Shown one piece after another: positions 36,935 through 47,557 of a stretch of DNA of 64,000 bases. The notes below the pieces were generated by a model. It saw only the letters and a list, made by a program, of their open reading frames with translations, was not told where the DNA came from and did not search any database. This DNA is from Chlamydoabsidia padenii (Eukaryota > Mucoromycota > Mucoromycetes > Mucorales > Cunninghamellaceae): contig JAIWND010000002.1 of NCBI GenBank assembly GCA_025330725.1, positions 1,364,001 to 1,428,000 on the forward strand, in the 5' to 3' direction. The position numbers were made by a program, and so were the translations under genes. Numbering within the stretch: the stretch's first letter is position 1; each line of letters opens with the position of its first letter.

Positions 36935-36964
36935 GAGCGGGTGTCGAATATTCGAATCCCGATG
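36935..36964. promoter_or_regulatory. Palindromic CDE/CHR-like element upstream of cyclin L
   Basis: GCGGGTGTCGAA is followed directly by its mirror TATTCGAATCCCGATG, so two half elements with TTCGAA cores meet head to head. It is 83 nt upstream of the cyclin L start and about 350 nt upstream of the SREBP-type gene. Confidence 0.5.
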
Positions 36965-37046
36965 TTTGCTCTGCCTACATGATTCTTAATTTTTGAGATA
37001 CTTCTTTCTTTTCCCTCTTTCTTTCCAAACTTGAACTTCTCTTTGA

Positions 37047-38133
37047 ATGTCGCGCGTCTTACAAAACCCTTTGGCTTCTATTGATCAACTTGTATGTACA
37101 CCATCCAACCGTGATCATATACCCGAACAACTCGAAGACGATTTGCGCAACTTTGGTGCTGAATTGATACAAAGTGCTGGCATCTTGTTAAAATTGCAAG
37201 TCAAAAGATTACTTACTATCTGGTACTGTATTAACTTTTTTATTTATTTATTTATTGTTTTATATAGACCTCAGGTGGCAATGGCGACAGCACAGGTATT
37301 ATTCCAACGATTCTTTTTTATGGCCAGCTTAAGCGAATTCAACATTGTGGTAAGGTCAACAATAACAACCCAGTCGATCAAGACTCATCTTTTACTTTGT
37401 ATTACCACTTAGGAAATCGGACTTGGAGCACTGTTTTTGGCATCAAAGGTTGAAGAATCAGTAGTACGATTAACACACCTGGTGACAGTATACGATCATC
37501 TCATTCGAAAAGCACAGCAAACTTCAACCATGCCCCCTTTGGATGCCTTTTCACAGGTAAGAGAAAAGATAATAACACTCTCGTGATTTGTACTCACTCA
37601 ACTCTTTTTTTAATGTATATAAGAGGGCATTCGACTTGAAGACAATGACGATTAATGCGGAAATGCATTTATTGAAACAACTAGGATTCAACGTCCAGGT
37701 GCAACTTCCTTATAGTTTGATGATCAACTATCTTCGTATTCTTGGACTGGAAGATCACGAATCAGTACCCGGTCGGGCTTGGAATTATGTGAATGACAGG
37801 TATATGTAAAAAAAAAAAAGGGTTCCTCCCATATTGTCTCCCTAACACTCACACACACTCTTTCTTTCTTTCTATAGTTTACGAACCATTGTCCATGTAG
37901 CTTACTCACCACAAGTTACTGCAGTGGCATCTATATGGTTATCCTGTCGCGACGAACAAATCAAACTACCTATCGACCCCGGCAATGAATGGTGGTTACT
38001 CTTTGATGTCAAGGAAATAGATATTATGACGGTAGCAGCACGGATCAAACGATTATACCACCAACCCTTGAATCGACAAAGATTACCTTTGACAACAGAA
38101 CAAGTACGACAGGATTGCAGGGCGACTAGATAA
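37047..38133 (+). CDS. Cyclin L
   Basis: Five exons (37047-37195, 37268-37349, 37413-37556, 37624-37799, 37878-38133) encode 268 aa. Cyclin L partners CDK11 in pre-mRNA splicing and transcription. Cyclin box 1 is seen as GAELIQSAGILLKLPQVAMA...QVLFQRFF and LASKVEES; box 2 includes AWNYVNDSLRT and ASIWLSCRDEQIKLP. These match animal cyclin L closely. The C-terminal RS domain of animal forms is absent. Intron 1 starts with GCAAGT; the GC-AG boundary is needed to give LLKLPQVAMA. The palindromic element lies 83 nt upstream. Confidence 0.92.
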
Positions 38134-38321
38134 TAGATGTAGGATGTATATGTATAAATAAATAATCAATATTGTTGTTGTTGTTGTTGTTGTTGTATAT
38201 TCCATTTTATTTATCTCATTGTGTAAATGTATTGGGGCATCAAATAGGGGAAATAGGATTGGTTGATGAATGAAGAGGGAAAAGGGGGGATGGTGAAATT
38301 TGTATGGAGTAACATGCCACC

Positions 38322-39071
38322 TTAAGAGGGATCAGGGGTTTTTAATGCATTTGTCATGGAGGGAGAAAGATCCAATAGGTCTGGGTATGGTTGAAAGGAT
38401 CGTCTTTGCTGTTTCTCATCCTCCTCCATGGATTCTTTTGGCTGTAGATAGGATGAGGATCTACGGGTATCTACTAATGTTTGACTAGGTGACAAAGTTT
38501 CATGATCTATCTGTAAACTAGTGTGATTACTTGGACTATAGGCTAATTGGGGGCTATATTGTCGAACAAATAAAGATGCTTGTTTACTAATCACTGATTC
38601 TTGGGTTAAGCGTTTTTTCGCTCGATTACTATAGTAGGCGGGTGGTGGAGCGTCCATCCCGATACCTTTGAGATTGTTTGTCGAGTCAAGAGCAGACCAA
38701 AGCTCAGTGGCATTCCATTTACTTGCTCCATTCTTATGTGAATCATCATCATCATCATCATCATCATCAACAATATCATTACGAATCATCACTGAGGATG
38801 CTGTCCTTGTTGCCGCTTTGATCGATCGGGGCTCCAATTTTCTTTTGATGCGTCGCCGGTGGAGGGTATAGCATACAATCGATGATATCATGACAAGACC
38901 ACCAATCACACCACCTATTATCATGGATGTATTAACACTAGTCGATGAAGAAGAGGTGGGAGGTAGGGGTATTGGTAATGATGATCCCGTGAGAATGGTT
39001 CCTTCAACAATCGGGGTCGAAGATGGGCTCATAGTAGGGAAAATTGGCGATGATACAGATGAGGTTATTAT

Positions 39072-39109
<38 letters not shown>

Positions 39110-39290
39110 TTATTGTTGTTGCTATAAAAGCCAATGTTGGTTTGACGATATTTTGTTGTGTTGGTAGGGGATGTTTTATTTTGACGTTATGATTTGCTTT
39201 GATGGTATTCTGCAACTTGTGTTTAGCATGACCATGAGCGGCCTTTAAAAGAGCTTTATCGGATGTGAGTTTTTCAAATCCCGCCGGCAT
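38322..39290 (-). CDS. Ser/Thr-rich single-pass membrane protein
   Basis: Single exon of 322 aa from ATG at 39288-39290. Residues 59-121 are Ser/Thr/Pro-rich with a poly-Ser run encoded by a GAT repeat (about 39073-39108). One transmembrane helix spans about 122-145 (MIIGGVIGGLVMISSIVCYTL) followed by a basic stop-transfer (HRRRIKRK) and a 175-residue tail with a poly-Asp run and SP/TP sites. The layout is that of fungal wall-stress sensors or syndecan-like proteins, yet no cleavable signal peptide follows this ATG; a hydrophobic in-frame stretch lies upstream of it without an ATG, so the real start may be in an unseen exon. The recurrent element overlaps the start codon. Confidence 0.6.
39271..39288 (-). 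promoter_or_regulatory. CDE/CHR-like element overlapping a start codon
   Basis: Minus-strand GCCGGCGGGATTTGAAAA begins within the predicted start codon region of the membrane-protein gene and would encode PAGFEK. Either the element works inside the transcript, or translation starts downstream. Confidence 0.45.
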
Positions 39291-40325
39291 GAATTTTGAT
39301 TTTGAGAGAGGAAAAGAAAGGAAGAAAGTGAAGATAAAGAGGAAAAGAGCATGAAATAAAGAAAAAGAGAGTGTATGATATGCTGACTGATTGTTGATAG
39401 GATGGCATAAAGAAAAAGGGGGATGACCCCTCTCTTTGTTCGATTCTTCAGTCGAACGGTGGTCTTTCAAGTATCATCCCTTTCCCCTTGATATCATACA
39501 TACATATCATCGAAACATGCTTCCCAAGTTATACATATTTCTATTGTATCAAATCGCTTTTTCCTTGTAACATATTCTTGTACCTAAAATTAATCATTAT
39601 TACTAGGAATTCAAATATGTACTCAAATAAAACAAAATACTGTTTACACAATAGGAGAGAGTGTCTTTTAAAGAGAAAGGAATGCATAAATGCAAATCTC
39701 ATATAGTTACTTTTTCATCCTTGCTGGATAACTTTCTATTACTTGCAGGTACATGAGCAAGACTTTATGATTTGACACAAATCAAGTCGCTTTAAAACTC
39801 AAATCAGCATGTATGCCAAGTAGATCACTTTAATTCGTGAAGATCGACCCACTTCAGCTCCAAGCAGAAGGGGTCTTGCCCAATCACGACGAGACGGGAA
39901 GTCAAATTAAATAATAACGGCTTTTGAAAAATTTGAATGCGGGATTTGAAAATCTTCGCTCCACCCCTTGAACAACACCCACCCAGTGAGTAGATAGACT
40001 CATCATCCTGGTTTGTCGTCACCACTTGTTTGCTATTCGTTTAGCAACACCTTCGTCATCAAAAAAGTTGTCCTTCCGCTCAGCGCATAATAATCAGATT
40101 TATAGAGGATGGAAAAGGAACAAGGAACATAATTTTTCTTATGCTAAAGCTGTAATGCCCTATCGTGGCGTGGGTAGATTTTTTTTTTTTTTTCTGGGCG
40201 AATAAACTCGGAGTCTTCAAAAAAAACAAAATAAAAACAATTGGTCCTTCTTTCTTTCCCTTTCAACACAACTCAAAAATCCTTGAAACAATCTACGTCA
40301 CTTTTTATCATTCTTGGGGTATTTA
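39291..40325. other. Intergenic region before the CREB-like bZIP
   Basis: Contains a perfect element GCGGGATTTGAAAA from 39938, 388 nt upstream of the bZIP start, and T-rich leader sequence from 40170. Short open frames on both strands lack splice support. A minus-strand small gene starting near the element is possible but not supported. Confidence 0.5.
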
Positions 40326-41897
40326 ATGATGACAGATTCTTTGAATACTTCTCTTCCCATCTCTATTCCCCAATCGGAACCTATCAGCCACACTACCAAT
40401 TCTGATATTAACCAAAACAACAAACGGGCAGCATCTTTTGAACTTGATGATGAAAAGGATGCGAAAAAGGAAAGACGGACAAGTGTGGAAACTCCTGTTG
40501 ATCTCTCACCATCAACTACATCAATAGATCACTTAGATACAGCCCGTGTAAAACCAACAGCGAATACCAACGAATCCGATAGTGACGATTTTCAAGGCGC
40601 AACTTCTACATTAAACACAAAAGATGGTGCCAGCACCAACGGCACAGCTACCGGTCTTGAAAACCAAAGTACTGACAATAATACCAACTCAACAGCACCA
40701 TCCACTACTACCACTAGCACTACTCAACCCAACTTAGCTGACATATCACTATTACGGGGTCATAATGGTGCGGCAACAGCGGCGGTACTCTCATCATTAC
40801 TTACGGATCAGCAACAACAACAATTTTTACAAACTTATGCTCAAGCAAGTGGACAAGATCTTACTCATCTAACAGCCTCGTCCTTAGCCCAAGCAATGGT
40901 ATCTCCTATCTCTGTACCGAACTTCAACTTGCTACAACAACTACAAGTTGGTAGTGTCATCACGGCGTTACCTGGACCTCCTAGTGAACTTGGATTGAAC
41001 GGACATCATCAACAACACCACAAACATCCTATGCACCAACAAGCACCTATTACTACCGACAACAACAATAATAACAACAACCAACAACAGCCAGATACCA
41101 ATTCATCACCACTATCAGATGGCAGCAAATCATCCTCACCAAGCATCCACAGCACAGACAACAACACAAACCATCATGTCACTTCCTCTTCTTCACCTGA
41201 TAGCAATGTCAACTCTAATGCTGCTATCGCTGCTGCTGCTGCTGCTGCTGCCGCTGCTCGTAACATGTCCAATGATGAACGACGACAACGAAGGTTATTA
41301 CGCAACCGTGTGGCCGCCAAGGAATGTCGAAAAAAGAAAAAACAGTATATTCAAGATCTAGAAGACAAGATCACTCGACTAGAAGAAGACAACGCCAACT
41401 TGAAGAAACAATTGGACAATGCAAACAACAAATTGGCGCTATCAACCATGCAGGGATCGGAAAGCTATAGATTAATGAAGGAAGTGGAGGAATTGAATGC
41501 GAAACTGGGTATGGATCAAGCGCACCCTCCTCCTCCTCAGCGTCATTTACCAACATTAAAGGCGGCTCCGGAGGCACCTGCATTGAAGGATACTATCATG
41601 TCCATGGTGGCTCAACAGCGACAGGATAAACAACAACAGGGGAATAATGCAGACTCAACAACAGCAGACTCAACAACCATCATACCATCACCTAGCATAC
41701 CTGAAGCTCCATCCACCACCGCTCTTACTACTCATACTACTACTCAGGCACCATCCACATCAACAGCTTTGTCACCTGCACCTCATCAAACATCACAAGC
41801 CATCATTTCTCAAGGAGAAGATCTATCTTCACCTCTGCCAACAACCTCAAAATCAGACCAAGCCAAGACAGATCAAAACAAAACCGCTACGGAATAG
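40326..41897 (+). CDS. CREB/ATF-like bZIP transcription factor
   Basis: Single exon of 523 aa, unusual in this intron-rich window. The basic region RRLLRNRVAAKECRKKKKQY (about 318-337) carries the NRxAAxECRxKKK signature of the CREB/ATF group, followed by a zipper (LEDKITRLEEDNANLKKQL). The N-terminal 300 residues are Asn/Gln/Ser/Thr/His-rich with a poly-Ala run just before the basic region; the C-terminus is Pro/Thr-rich. In animals CREB is a PKA target; the PKA regulatory subunit is also in this window, but no RRPSY-type kinase-inducible site is evident. Two ATGs (40326 and 40329) start the frame. Confidence 0.88.
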   Translation: MMTDSLNTSLPISIPQSEPISHTTNSDINQNNKRAASFELDDEKDAKKERRTSVETPVDLSPSTTSIDHLDTARVKPTANTNESDSDDFQGATSTLNTKDGASTNGTATGLENQSTDNNTNSTAPSTTTTSTTQPNLADISLLRGHNGAATAAVLSSLLTDQQQQQFLQTYAQASGQDLTHLTASSLAQAMVSPISVPNFNLLQQLQVGSVITALPGPPSELGLNGHHQQHHKHPMHQQAPITTDNNNNNNNQQQPDTNSSPLSDGSKSSSPSIHSTDNNTNHHVTSSSSPDSNVNSNAAIAAAAAAAAAARNMSNDERRQRRLLRNRVAAKECRKKKKQYIQDLEDKITRLEEDNANLKKQLDNANNKLALSTMQGSESYRLMKEVEELNAKLGMDQAHPPPPQRHLPTLKAAPEAPALKDTIMSMVAQQRQDKQQQGNNADSTTADSTTIIPSPSIPEAPSTTALTTHTTTQAPSTSTALSPAPHQTSQAIISQGEDLSSPLPTTSKSDQAKTDQNKTATE

Positions 41898-42251
41898 TTT
41901 AGTATAGATAGTTACTCTTTATTGTCTTTATAATATTATCCTTATTTGTTGCTGTATAACAGTGATCCACTCTAGTTTATATACATATAAATTTACTTAT
42001 CATCTTTTAATAAAAACCATATACAATGTCTTTGATATTACTTGTCGTATTTGCAAAAGAACAGATACTGGAGTTGTCGGGGTGTCCTAGAGGTCAATAT
42101 AAAAAACCGTATGTAACAAACAGTAGATTTAAAGAATGTTTATTGGGTGTGATACCAAAAGAATGATCAAATCAAATCAACTAACTAAAGGTGAGCTAAA
42201 CTACACTAAATAAAATCCACATTGTCTGTTCCATGTTGACCACCAGTTTTT

Positions 42252-42307
<56 letters not shown>

Positions 42308-42309
42308 GC
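42252..42309 (+). repeat. (TTG)n microsatellite
   Basis: About 19 TTG repeats in the intergenic region after the bZIP gene; the open frames across it are low complexity only. Confidence 0.95.
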
Positions 42310-42704
42310 TGTAGTTGCTGTTGTCCTTTTTAAACGTGTAGAGTGAGATGGGAATATCAATTCAGGTCGGCAGACAACCCCAAAAGATGTCAATACAAAG
42401 AAAACCATCTTGTTCACCACACAAGCAGAAGACATGATCGGTCCCAGGGCGAGAACCCAAGTTGGCCGCAAACTGAGTCAAACTAACACTCGCATACCAG
42501 CATTACACGAGTCATTTGTTGGCTTTTTTTATGTCACCAAAGTTGATCCCCCAAAGTTACCCTACAATTAACAACAACAGATTAGTATATCATATTATCA
42601 TTGACCGACATCTCTCCTCTTTTCTTCTTCTTCTTCTTCTTACCCTACTGTACCTTACATTGCAGCCGACAACCATCGAAACATCATGATGTAGCCACAT
42701 GAGG

Positions 42705-43225
42705 TCACATTTTGATCGTCAATCGTCGGATGCTGTTGCCCTGCTGAGGTTCATTGTTGTTCATTGTTACACACAATTGTCACCATAGACGTCAATTCGG
42801 ATATATAGATGATCAGTCGCCCAAGTTGTTCCTTACGTTTGCTGGTATTTGGGTCACCTATTCACCTAGACAGAAAGAAAAAGAGAGAGAAGAGAGAGAA
42901 GAGAGGTATTAGTATCAGAGCCTTGATGAAGTTGTTAACTCAAAAGAGAAGGATCCATTTTACAACATCTCCTCTTTTATTTTATTTATTCCTGTTATTT
43001 GATTGCTTTACCTTTTCCCCTAGTTTGTCCATCACCAGTACATAGTCCATACACAAGGAGTTAGTATGTATCAATTCTACCTAAACATGGAGAAAGACGA
43101 AAGAGAGAAGCAAAAGTATTAGTATCAAAGTCTTGATGAAGGTTGTTGATCCTCCTCCTCCCCGTGCCTTTTTGCTCCTTTTGTTTTACCTTTGCCAAGT
43201 TGATCCAAGATGAATGAGTTTCCAT
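42705..43225 (-). CDS. Small four-exon gene, 53 aa, unrecognised
   Basis: Four phase-0 exons (43190-43225, 43012-43080, 42837-42857, 42705-42740) with GTAAAAC, GTAAAG and GTAAGG donors give METHSSWINLAK, VELIHTNSLCMDYVLVMDKLGEK in two parts, VTQIPAN and a basic end (IRRLTIKM). Coherent phases support a real gene, but the exons are very short and similarity is unknown to me. Sequence on to 42196 shows no further frame-consistent exon. Confidence 0.35.
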
Positions 43226-43852
43226 TAGAGATTCGTCAGCGTTAGTTAGGCATCCCCCGTTACCACAGAGTTAATTGCTTTGTTCCAACCATTGTGAGTT
43301 TTATATTTGTGAAATAGATCAGTCGAGGAAGATCATATTTAGTGGTGAATTGCTGCAACCAGTAGGTTGTTAATCCATAGCCAATGATACAGTACAGTCA
43401 GGCCACCATTTAATTAAGAGGATCAAGTCAAGTTGAAAGAATGAAAAGAAGTTTTATCTTTTTCAAAACCAAAAAGACGATATGGCGGTCAAAAAAAGAA
43501 ACCCCGACCACTTTTTGCAGGTACGATATCGACTTCAAGTTGTGCGACAAGTAGTTCCGGAAATACCGTATTATCCAGAATGAAATGATTTGTGTAAAGT
43601 AGGACAAAGTATACATCATTTATTGTAGCAGTGGGACCCAACATTTTAGCCTCAAAGGGGAGGGGATCATCATTCTCAAAAAGGGTCTATTAATTTAAAT
43701 TCCGCTTTTTGGCTTGGAAGAGAACTTTTTTTCTTTTTTTCTTTTTTCTCTCTTTCACGTTTACTTTGCCCTTTTATTGTTTTTTAAAAACACTTATCTC
43801 CTTATAACATACTGTACATAAACATACATACTATATACTTGTCCTTTACACA

Positions 43853-45322
43853 ATGATAAGATTGAACAAGTCTTCTGGTCTCCTTATCGGTTTCTTCCTG
43901 GTTACACTCTTCTTCATTCATATACATCTGGAACAACGATTACGATATGATTGGTCAATACAACACAACACCAAGGACGAAAATAACAAGGACTCTGCAA
44001 CAATACAATATGGACCGAAAGAAGAGAAATTCCTCACCTATCTTCCTCATTCTGGACTTCATAATCAACGAATAGCCTTGATCAACAGTATCATTTTGGC
44101 CAAAGCACTGAATCGTACGTTAATTATGCCTGAACTCAACCTTGGCATAGCAACTTATTGGCGACCATCAACGCATCTACCGTACCGACTTGATGAATGT
44201 GGAGGCAAGTACCAACAGCAACAACAACAAGAAGGCAAGAAGGATACACCATGGTGGAGCGCAAATTGTTATGATTATCGACAGTACCTTCCTATGGCGG
44301 TGGAAACAATTTTTGATTTATCTGCGGTACACAAGATGGGTGTCAAAACGATCCAACGACGAGACATGCGATTAGATTATTTTGAACGATATTGGTCAGT
44401 ACCCCGAGACGAACGAAATCGAACATTGGCTTATCAAGTACAAGATCTATCCCGTTACTCCTATCAAATTGTCGACAACAGTAACCAAAGCAACAGTAAT
44501 AACAACAATAGTAACAAATTTGTGGAACGATATACATTACAACAACTAGGTCAACGCCAAGAAACGTTTTTGATCTTCAATTCCCTATTTGGTTCCGATC
44601 GATTGGCTTTACCTTCTGGCACCAAGTGGTCGCATACTCGGGATTGGTTACGAAACGAAATCGGTGTCCGTCAGCCTTGGGTCATCAATGCCAGTTTGGA
44701 TATTATCAGTCGATTAGGTGGACCGGGATCTTTTATTAGTGTCCATATTCGGATGGGCGATGGTATCTTTAAAAAGATGATGGATGAAACGATGGCACGT
44801 GTGCGACAACAATTGATTGAACGACAAGTCAATAATAACAAGGATGATTATCAATGGAAATCTACTCTGAATCTCATTCAATCACTTCAGGCACAACCAG
44901 AAAAACGATTAACAACATGCTTACAGTTACAACAACAACAACATCAATCCCAATCATATCATCATCGACTGGGTTTGATCTATATGGCCACCGACGCATC
45001 TTCACCTCATACCACTCTACCTCACTTGTTTGATGAATTCGTTTGCTTATTTACATTGGATGATTTCAGGGATATAGTCAACAGTACTTTGGCTCTTCGT
45101 CCTCCACTATTGGATCACCGTCATCAACAACACCAGCATCAGCAACATCATCCTATTCCAACCACAAAAGGTGCCATTTTTTTACCTTTGATCGACGCCG
45201 AAATTGCCTCTCAAGCCTCCTTCTTTGTCCCAACACCAAAAAGTACCTTCTCTGGATACATTCGATACAGAAACAAACGCTTCCAACAAGTATACATACA
45301 AAATACCACATCCATTAGTTAA
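43853..45322 (+). CDS. O-fucosyltransferase family glycosyltransferase
   Basis: Single exon of 489 aa. A signal anchor at 10-25 (LLIGFFLVTLFFIHIHL) indicates a type II Golgi/ER membrane protein. The fold is shown by SGLHNQRIALINSIILAKALNRTLIMPEL (about 64-92), which matches the GDP-binding start of the GDP-fucose O-fucosyltransferase family, and by SVHIRMGDGIF (about 298-308), the HxRxGD motif. Low-complexity Gln, Asn and His runs interrupt the domain. Fucose-containing wall polymers are typical of Mucorales, so a wall-glycan role is possible but inferred. Substrate unknown. Confidence 0.85.
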   Translation: MIRLNKSSGLLIGFFLVTLFFIHIHLEQRLRYDWSIQHNTKDENNKDSATIQYGPKEEKFLTYLPHSGLHNQRIALINSIILAKALNRTLIMPELNLGIATYWRPSTHLPYRLDECGGKYQQQQQQEGKKDTPWWSANCYDYRQYLPMAVETIFDLSAVHKMGVKTIQRRDMRLDYFERYWSVPRDERNRTLAYQVQDLSRYSYQIVDNSNQSNSNNNNSNKFVERYTLQQLGQRQETFLIFNSLFGSDRLALPSGTKWSHTRDWLRNEIGVRQPWVINASLDIISRLGGPGSFISVHIRMGDGIFKKMMDETMARVRQQLIERQVNNNKDDYQWKSTLNLIQSLQAQPEKRLTTCLQLQQQQHQSQSYHHRLGLIYMATDASSPHTTLPHLFDEFVCLFTLDDFRDIVNSTLALRPPLLDHRHQQHQHQQHHPIPTTKGAIFLPLIDAEIASQASFFVPTPKSTFSGYIRYRNKRFQQVYIQNTTSIS

Positions 45323-45527
45323 TTTAGATGATTCTCCCTCCCCCCACACACACATGTACATTTTTATTATCATTACCCCTTTAATATACTTACCACCATT
45401 ATCCTATAGTTGTATATTTTATTAACAATAAAGATGATTTAAAAATGACTTTATTAAACATGATTAAAAGGAGATATACTAGATAACAAGGGGATAACTA
45501 ACTAACTAACAAATACTGAAAGGTGGC

Positions 45528-45674
45528 TCAATAGGCTGAATAGGCCAGTTCATCTTCGGAGGACTAAACACACACAAACACACAAAAGAAAAAGACAAGT
45601 TAGTAATATATCTTTTTGGGTATTCAGTCGACATTGTCTATACTTACATCTTCATCATAAGGCCTACAAGTTAC

Positions 45675-45710
<36 letters not shown>

Positions 45711-46211
45711 AGGGAGGTCAATCCAAGAGCCTTACTTTTATCACCTGCCATTTATTTACTACTTACGATTCACCCAAAAGAGCATGAAGGTCACGTATCT
45801 GGTCCTTTAAATCGTTCTTAACCGAGATTAGTTGTTTGATATGGTCCACCGCTATTCGCAAGTAAAGAGTTAGTGTTCATTCCAGTTAACTTGATAATAT
45901 ACCCCCCACTACTTACATTTCTGCAGAATAAGAGCTTCACTTCGGTTCCCACTGTTGAGAGCAGGAACAATTTCAATTAGTTGATCAAAACCCAGTCGAA
46001 TGTTCTGTCGTCGTTTTTGTTCGGATGCGATATGGTTGGCCTTCTTTTCTGCATCTGTAAGTAATTCATGGGGTGCTTTTCGGCTTTTTCGTTCCTTGGC
46101 GGGTGGGTCTGGTTCATCTCGTAATGTTCGTTTCTGTGAGGAGGTATTTGGTGACTGAGGACTGGTAGCTGTATCGGGTGATGGTGTTTTTGTATCATTC
46201 GTAGATGTCAT
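45528..46211 (-). CDS. bHLH-zipper transcription factor (Max/Mlx-like)
   Basis: Four exons (45917-46211, 45767-45851, 45648-45663, 45528-45563) encode 143 aa. Basic region and helix 1 are ANHIASEQKRRQNIRLGFDQLIEIVP (about 58-84; His, Glu and Arg contacts for E-boxes present), helix 2 is SEALILQKSVDHIKQLI, then a short zipper (LKDQIRDLHALLG). The N-terminus is Thr/Ser/Pro-rich and the C-terminus acidic. The SEQKRR form resembles Mlx/INO4-like fungal bHLH proteins. Exon 3 is only 16 nt. Two elements lie 80 and 127 nt upstream. Confidence 0.86.
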
Positions 46212-46290
46212 TAGGCCGTTAATTTGTGAGAGATAAAGAAGAGGAAGAGAGAAAAAGAGAGAGGCTCCTACTCCTTCCCCCACACACATT

Positions 46291-46352
46291 AGGCGGAATT
46301 TGAAAAAATAATTGAACAGGTTATCCCCCATACATTAGGCGGGATACGAAAA
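46291..46352 (+). promoter_or_regulatory. Two CDE/CHR-like elements upstream of the bHLH gene
   Basis: GGCGGAATTTGAAAA (46291-46305) and GGCGGGATACGAAAA (46338-46352) are 47 nt apart in the same orientation, both preceded by CATTA. The first keeps both halves with spacer AA; the second has a degenerate CHR half. Confidence 0.5.
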
Positions 46353-46586
46353 TCATTCAAAGAGGTCAGGCATTGAATGTACCTTTTGAGTATAGGATTT
46401 GGTCAAAATTGCTCAAAAGCACTTGATCATCTTGATAAGGAAGCTTTGAGTATGTTATGATGGTCTTTAGAAAAAATGAATTCACCAAAACCCCGATCCA
46501 TGAAAAATGTCGGGGTAAAATCATCGAAAATAACCCCTGTGATTGATAACTCTCCAGCATGACATTCTTCTTTTCTTTATTTCAAA

Positions 46587-47274
46587 TTAACATAGTTTTT
46601 CTACAAAGCGTTTTCCAAGTTCATATAGTTCTTGATCATCAGAGTCGTTCTGTACCTTGAGTAAAATTGCATCTCTTTCTAATCCGTACTGATTCAAATC
46701 ATCGATCAAACTTGTACAACACAAAATGAAAACAGGGTATGGAAAGTGTGAGTGACATTGTATGATGATGCATGCATAGACGAATACTTACTGTTTATCA
46801 GTTGGATGTGATGATCCCGCATCATCAAATGTAGAGTTGGAAAACAAGACGATACCAATCGTTTTGGAATGCAAAGGATGACGATCCTCTTCTTCTTTGA
46901 AATGCTTTTCATATAACGATAGTGCTCCCCTACAATACCAGAACAAAACTTGAATTCATGCCTTTTCAAATCCCGCTTTTTTTTTTGATTGATACTTACA
47001 TGGATGCAAATAGTAGGATATCGGATTTATTTTGAATACGGATATCTTCAAGAGCGGTTTGTTCATTAGCTGCATCTGTAAGATATAAAAAAGATGTTAG
47101 TGCGTGCGAGATGGTGATCATTTCTAACCATTTACCATCGGGGCTTCGTGCAAGGTCGCCAACAATGACATTGTACGAAATACCTGTACTTTTGACACCT
47201 TTTGCTAATTGATCTGCATGACGATGAGCAACCGGGGATTTGTCTGTAATGATTCTGATCGTTCGAGGAGCCAT
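46587..47274 (-). CDS. Unrecognised 158-aa protein
   Basis: Four exons (47136-47274, 47000-47075, 46792-46929, 46587-46710) keep frame and encode a well-balanced globular-looking protein: MAPRTIRIITDKSPVAHRHADQ, YNVIVGDLARSPD, IQNKSDILLFASMGALSLYEKH, TIGIVLFSNSTFDD, and a helical C-terminus ending VEKLC. Alternating strand/helix pattern suggests an alpha/beta (flavodoxin-like) fold, but I see no cofactor loop and assign no function. The last intron uses an AAG acceptor. A perfect copy of the recurrent element is in intron 2 (46964-46977); another is 167 nt upstream. Confidence 0.65.
46964..46977 (-). promoter_or_regulatory. CDE/CHR-like element inside an intron
   Basis: AGCGGGATTTGAAA on the minus strand, in the sense orientation of the 158-aa gene, inside its second intron. 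Confidence 0.4.
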
Positions 47275-47440
47275 TTTTATGTATGTGTTAGTTTAATGAA
47301 TGAAGGAAAGAGGTCTTTACCAGGCTTTATATACAAGTTTGCATACGATCTAAAAATGACATCATGTTTGTTTCAAATAAGGTAAGATTGAACTAATAGC
47401 ATACCATAGACCCTCTTTGATTTTTGGGTGCTGGGGCTTG

Positions 47441-47456
47441 GGGCGGGATTTGAAAA
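47441..47456 (+). promoter_or_regulatory. CDE/CHR-like element in FKBP12 divergent promoter
   Basis: GGGCGGGATTTGAAAA, a consensus copy, lies 102 nt upstream of FKBP12 and 167 nt upstream of the divergent 158-aa gene. Confidence 0.55.
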
Positions 47457-47557
47457 GCAAAAAAAAAAAAAGCAAAAGGGTATCGTAATAAATGGAGCGC
47501 GTGTCTAGATTTTTGTTTTTTCTTTTACTTTCTAAAAACTTTTTTCTGTCTATCAAC

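Noticed and set aside
42196..42471. Open frame with a long poly-Thr run after the bZIP gene
   Set aside because: The frame is produced by the TTG microsatellite, lacks splice signals and has no balanced sequence on either side.
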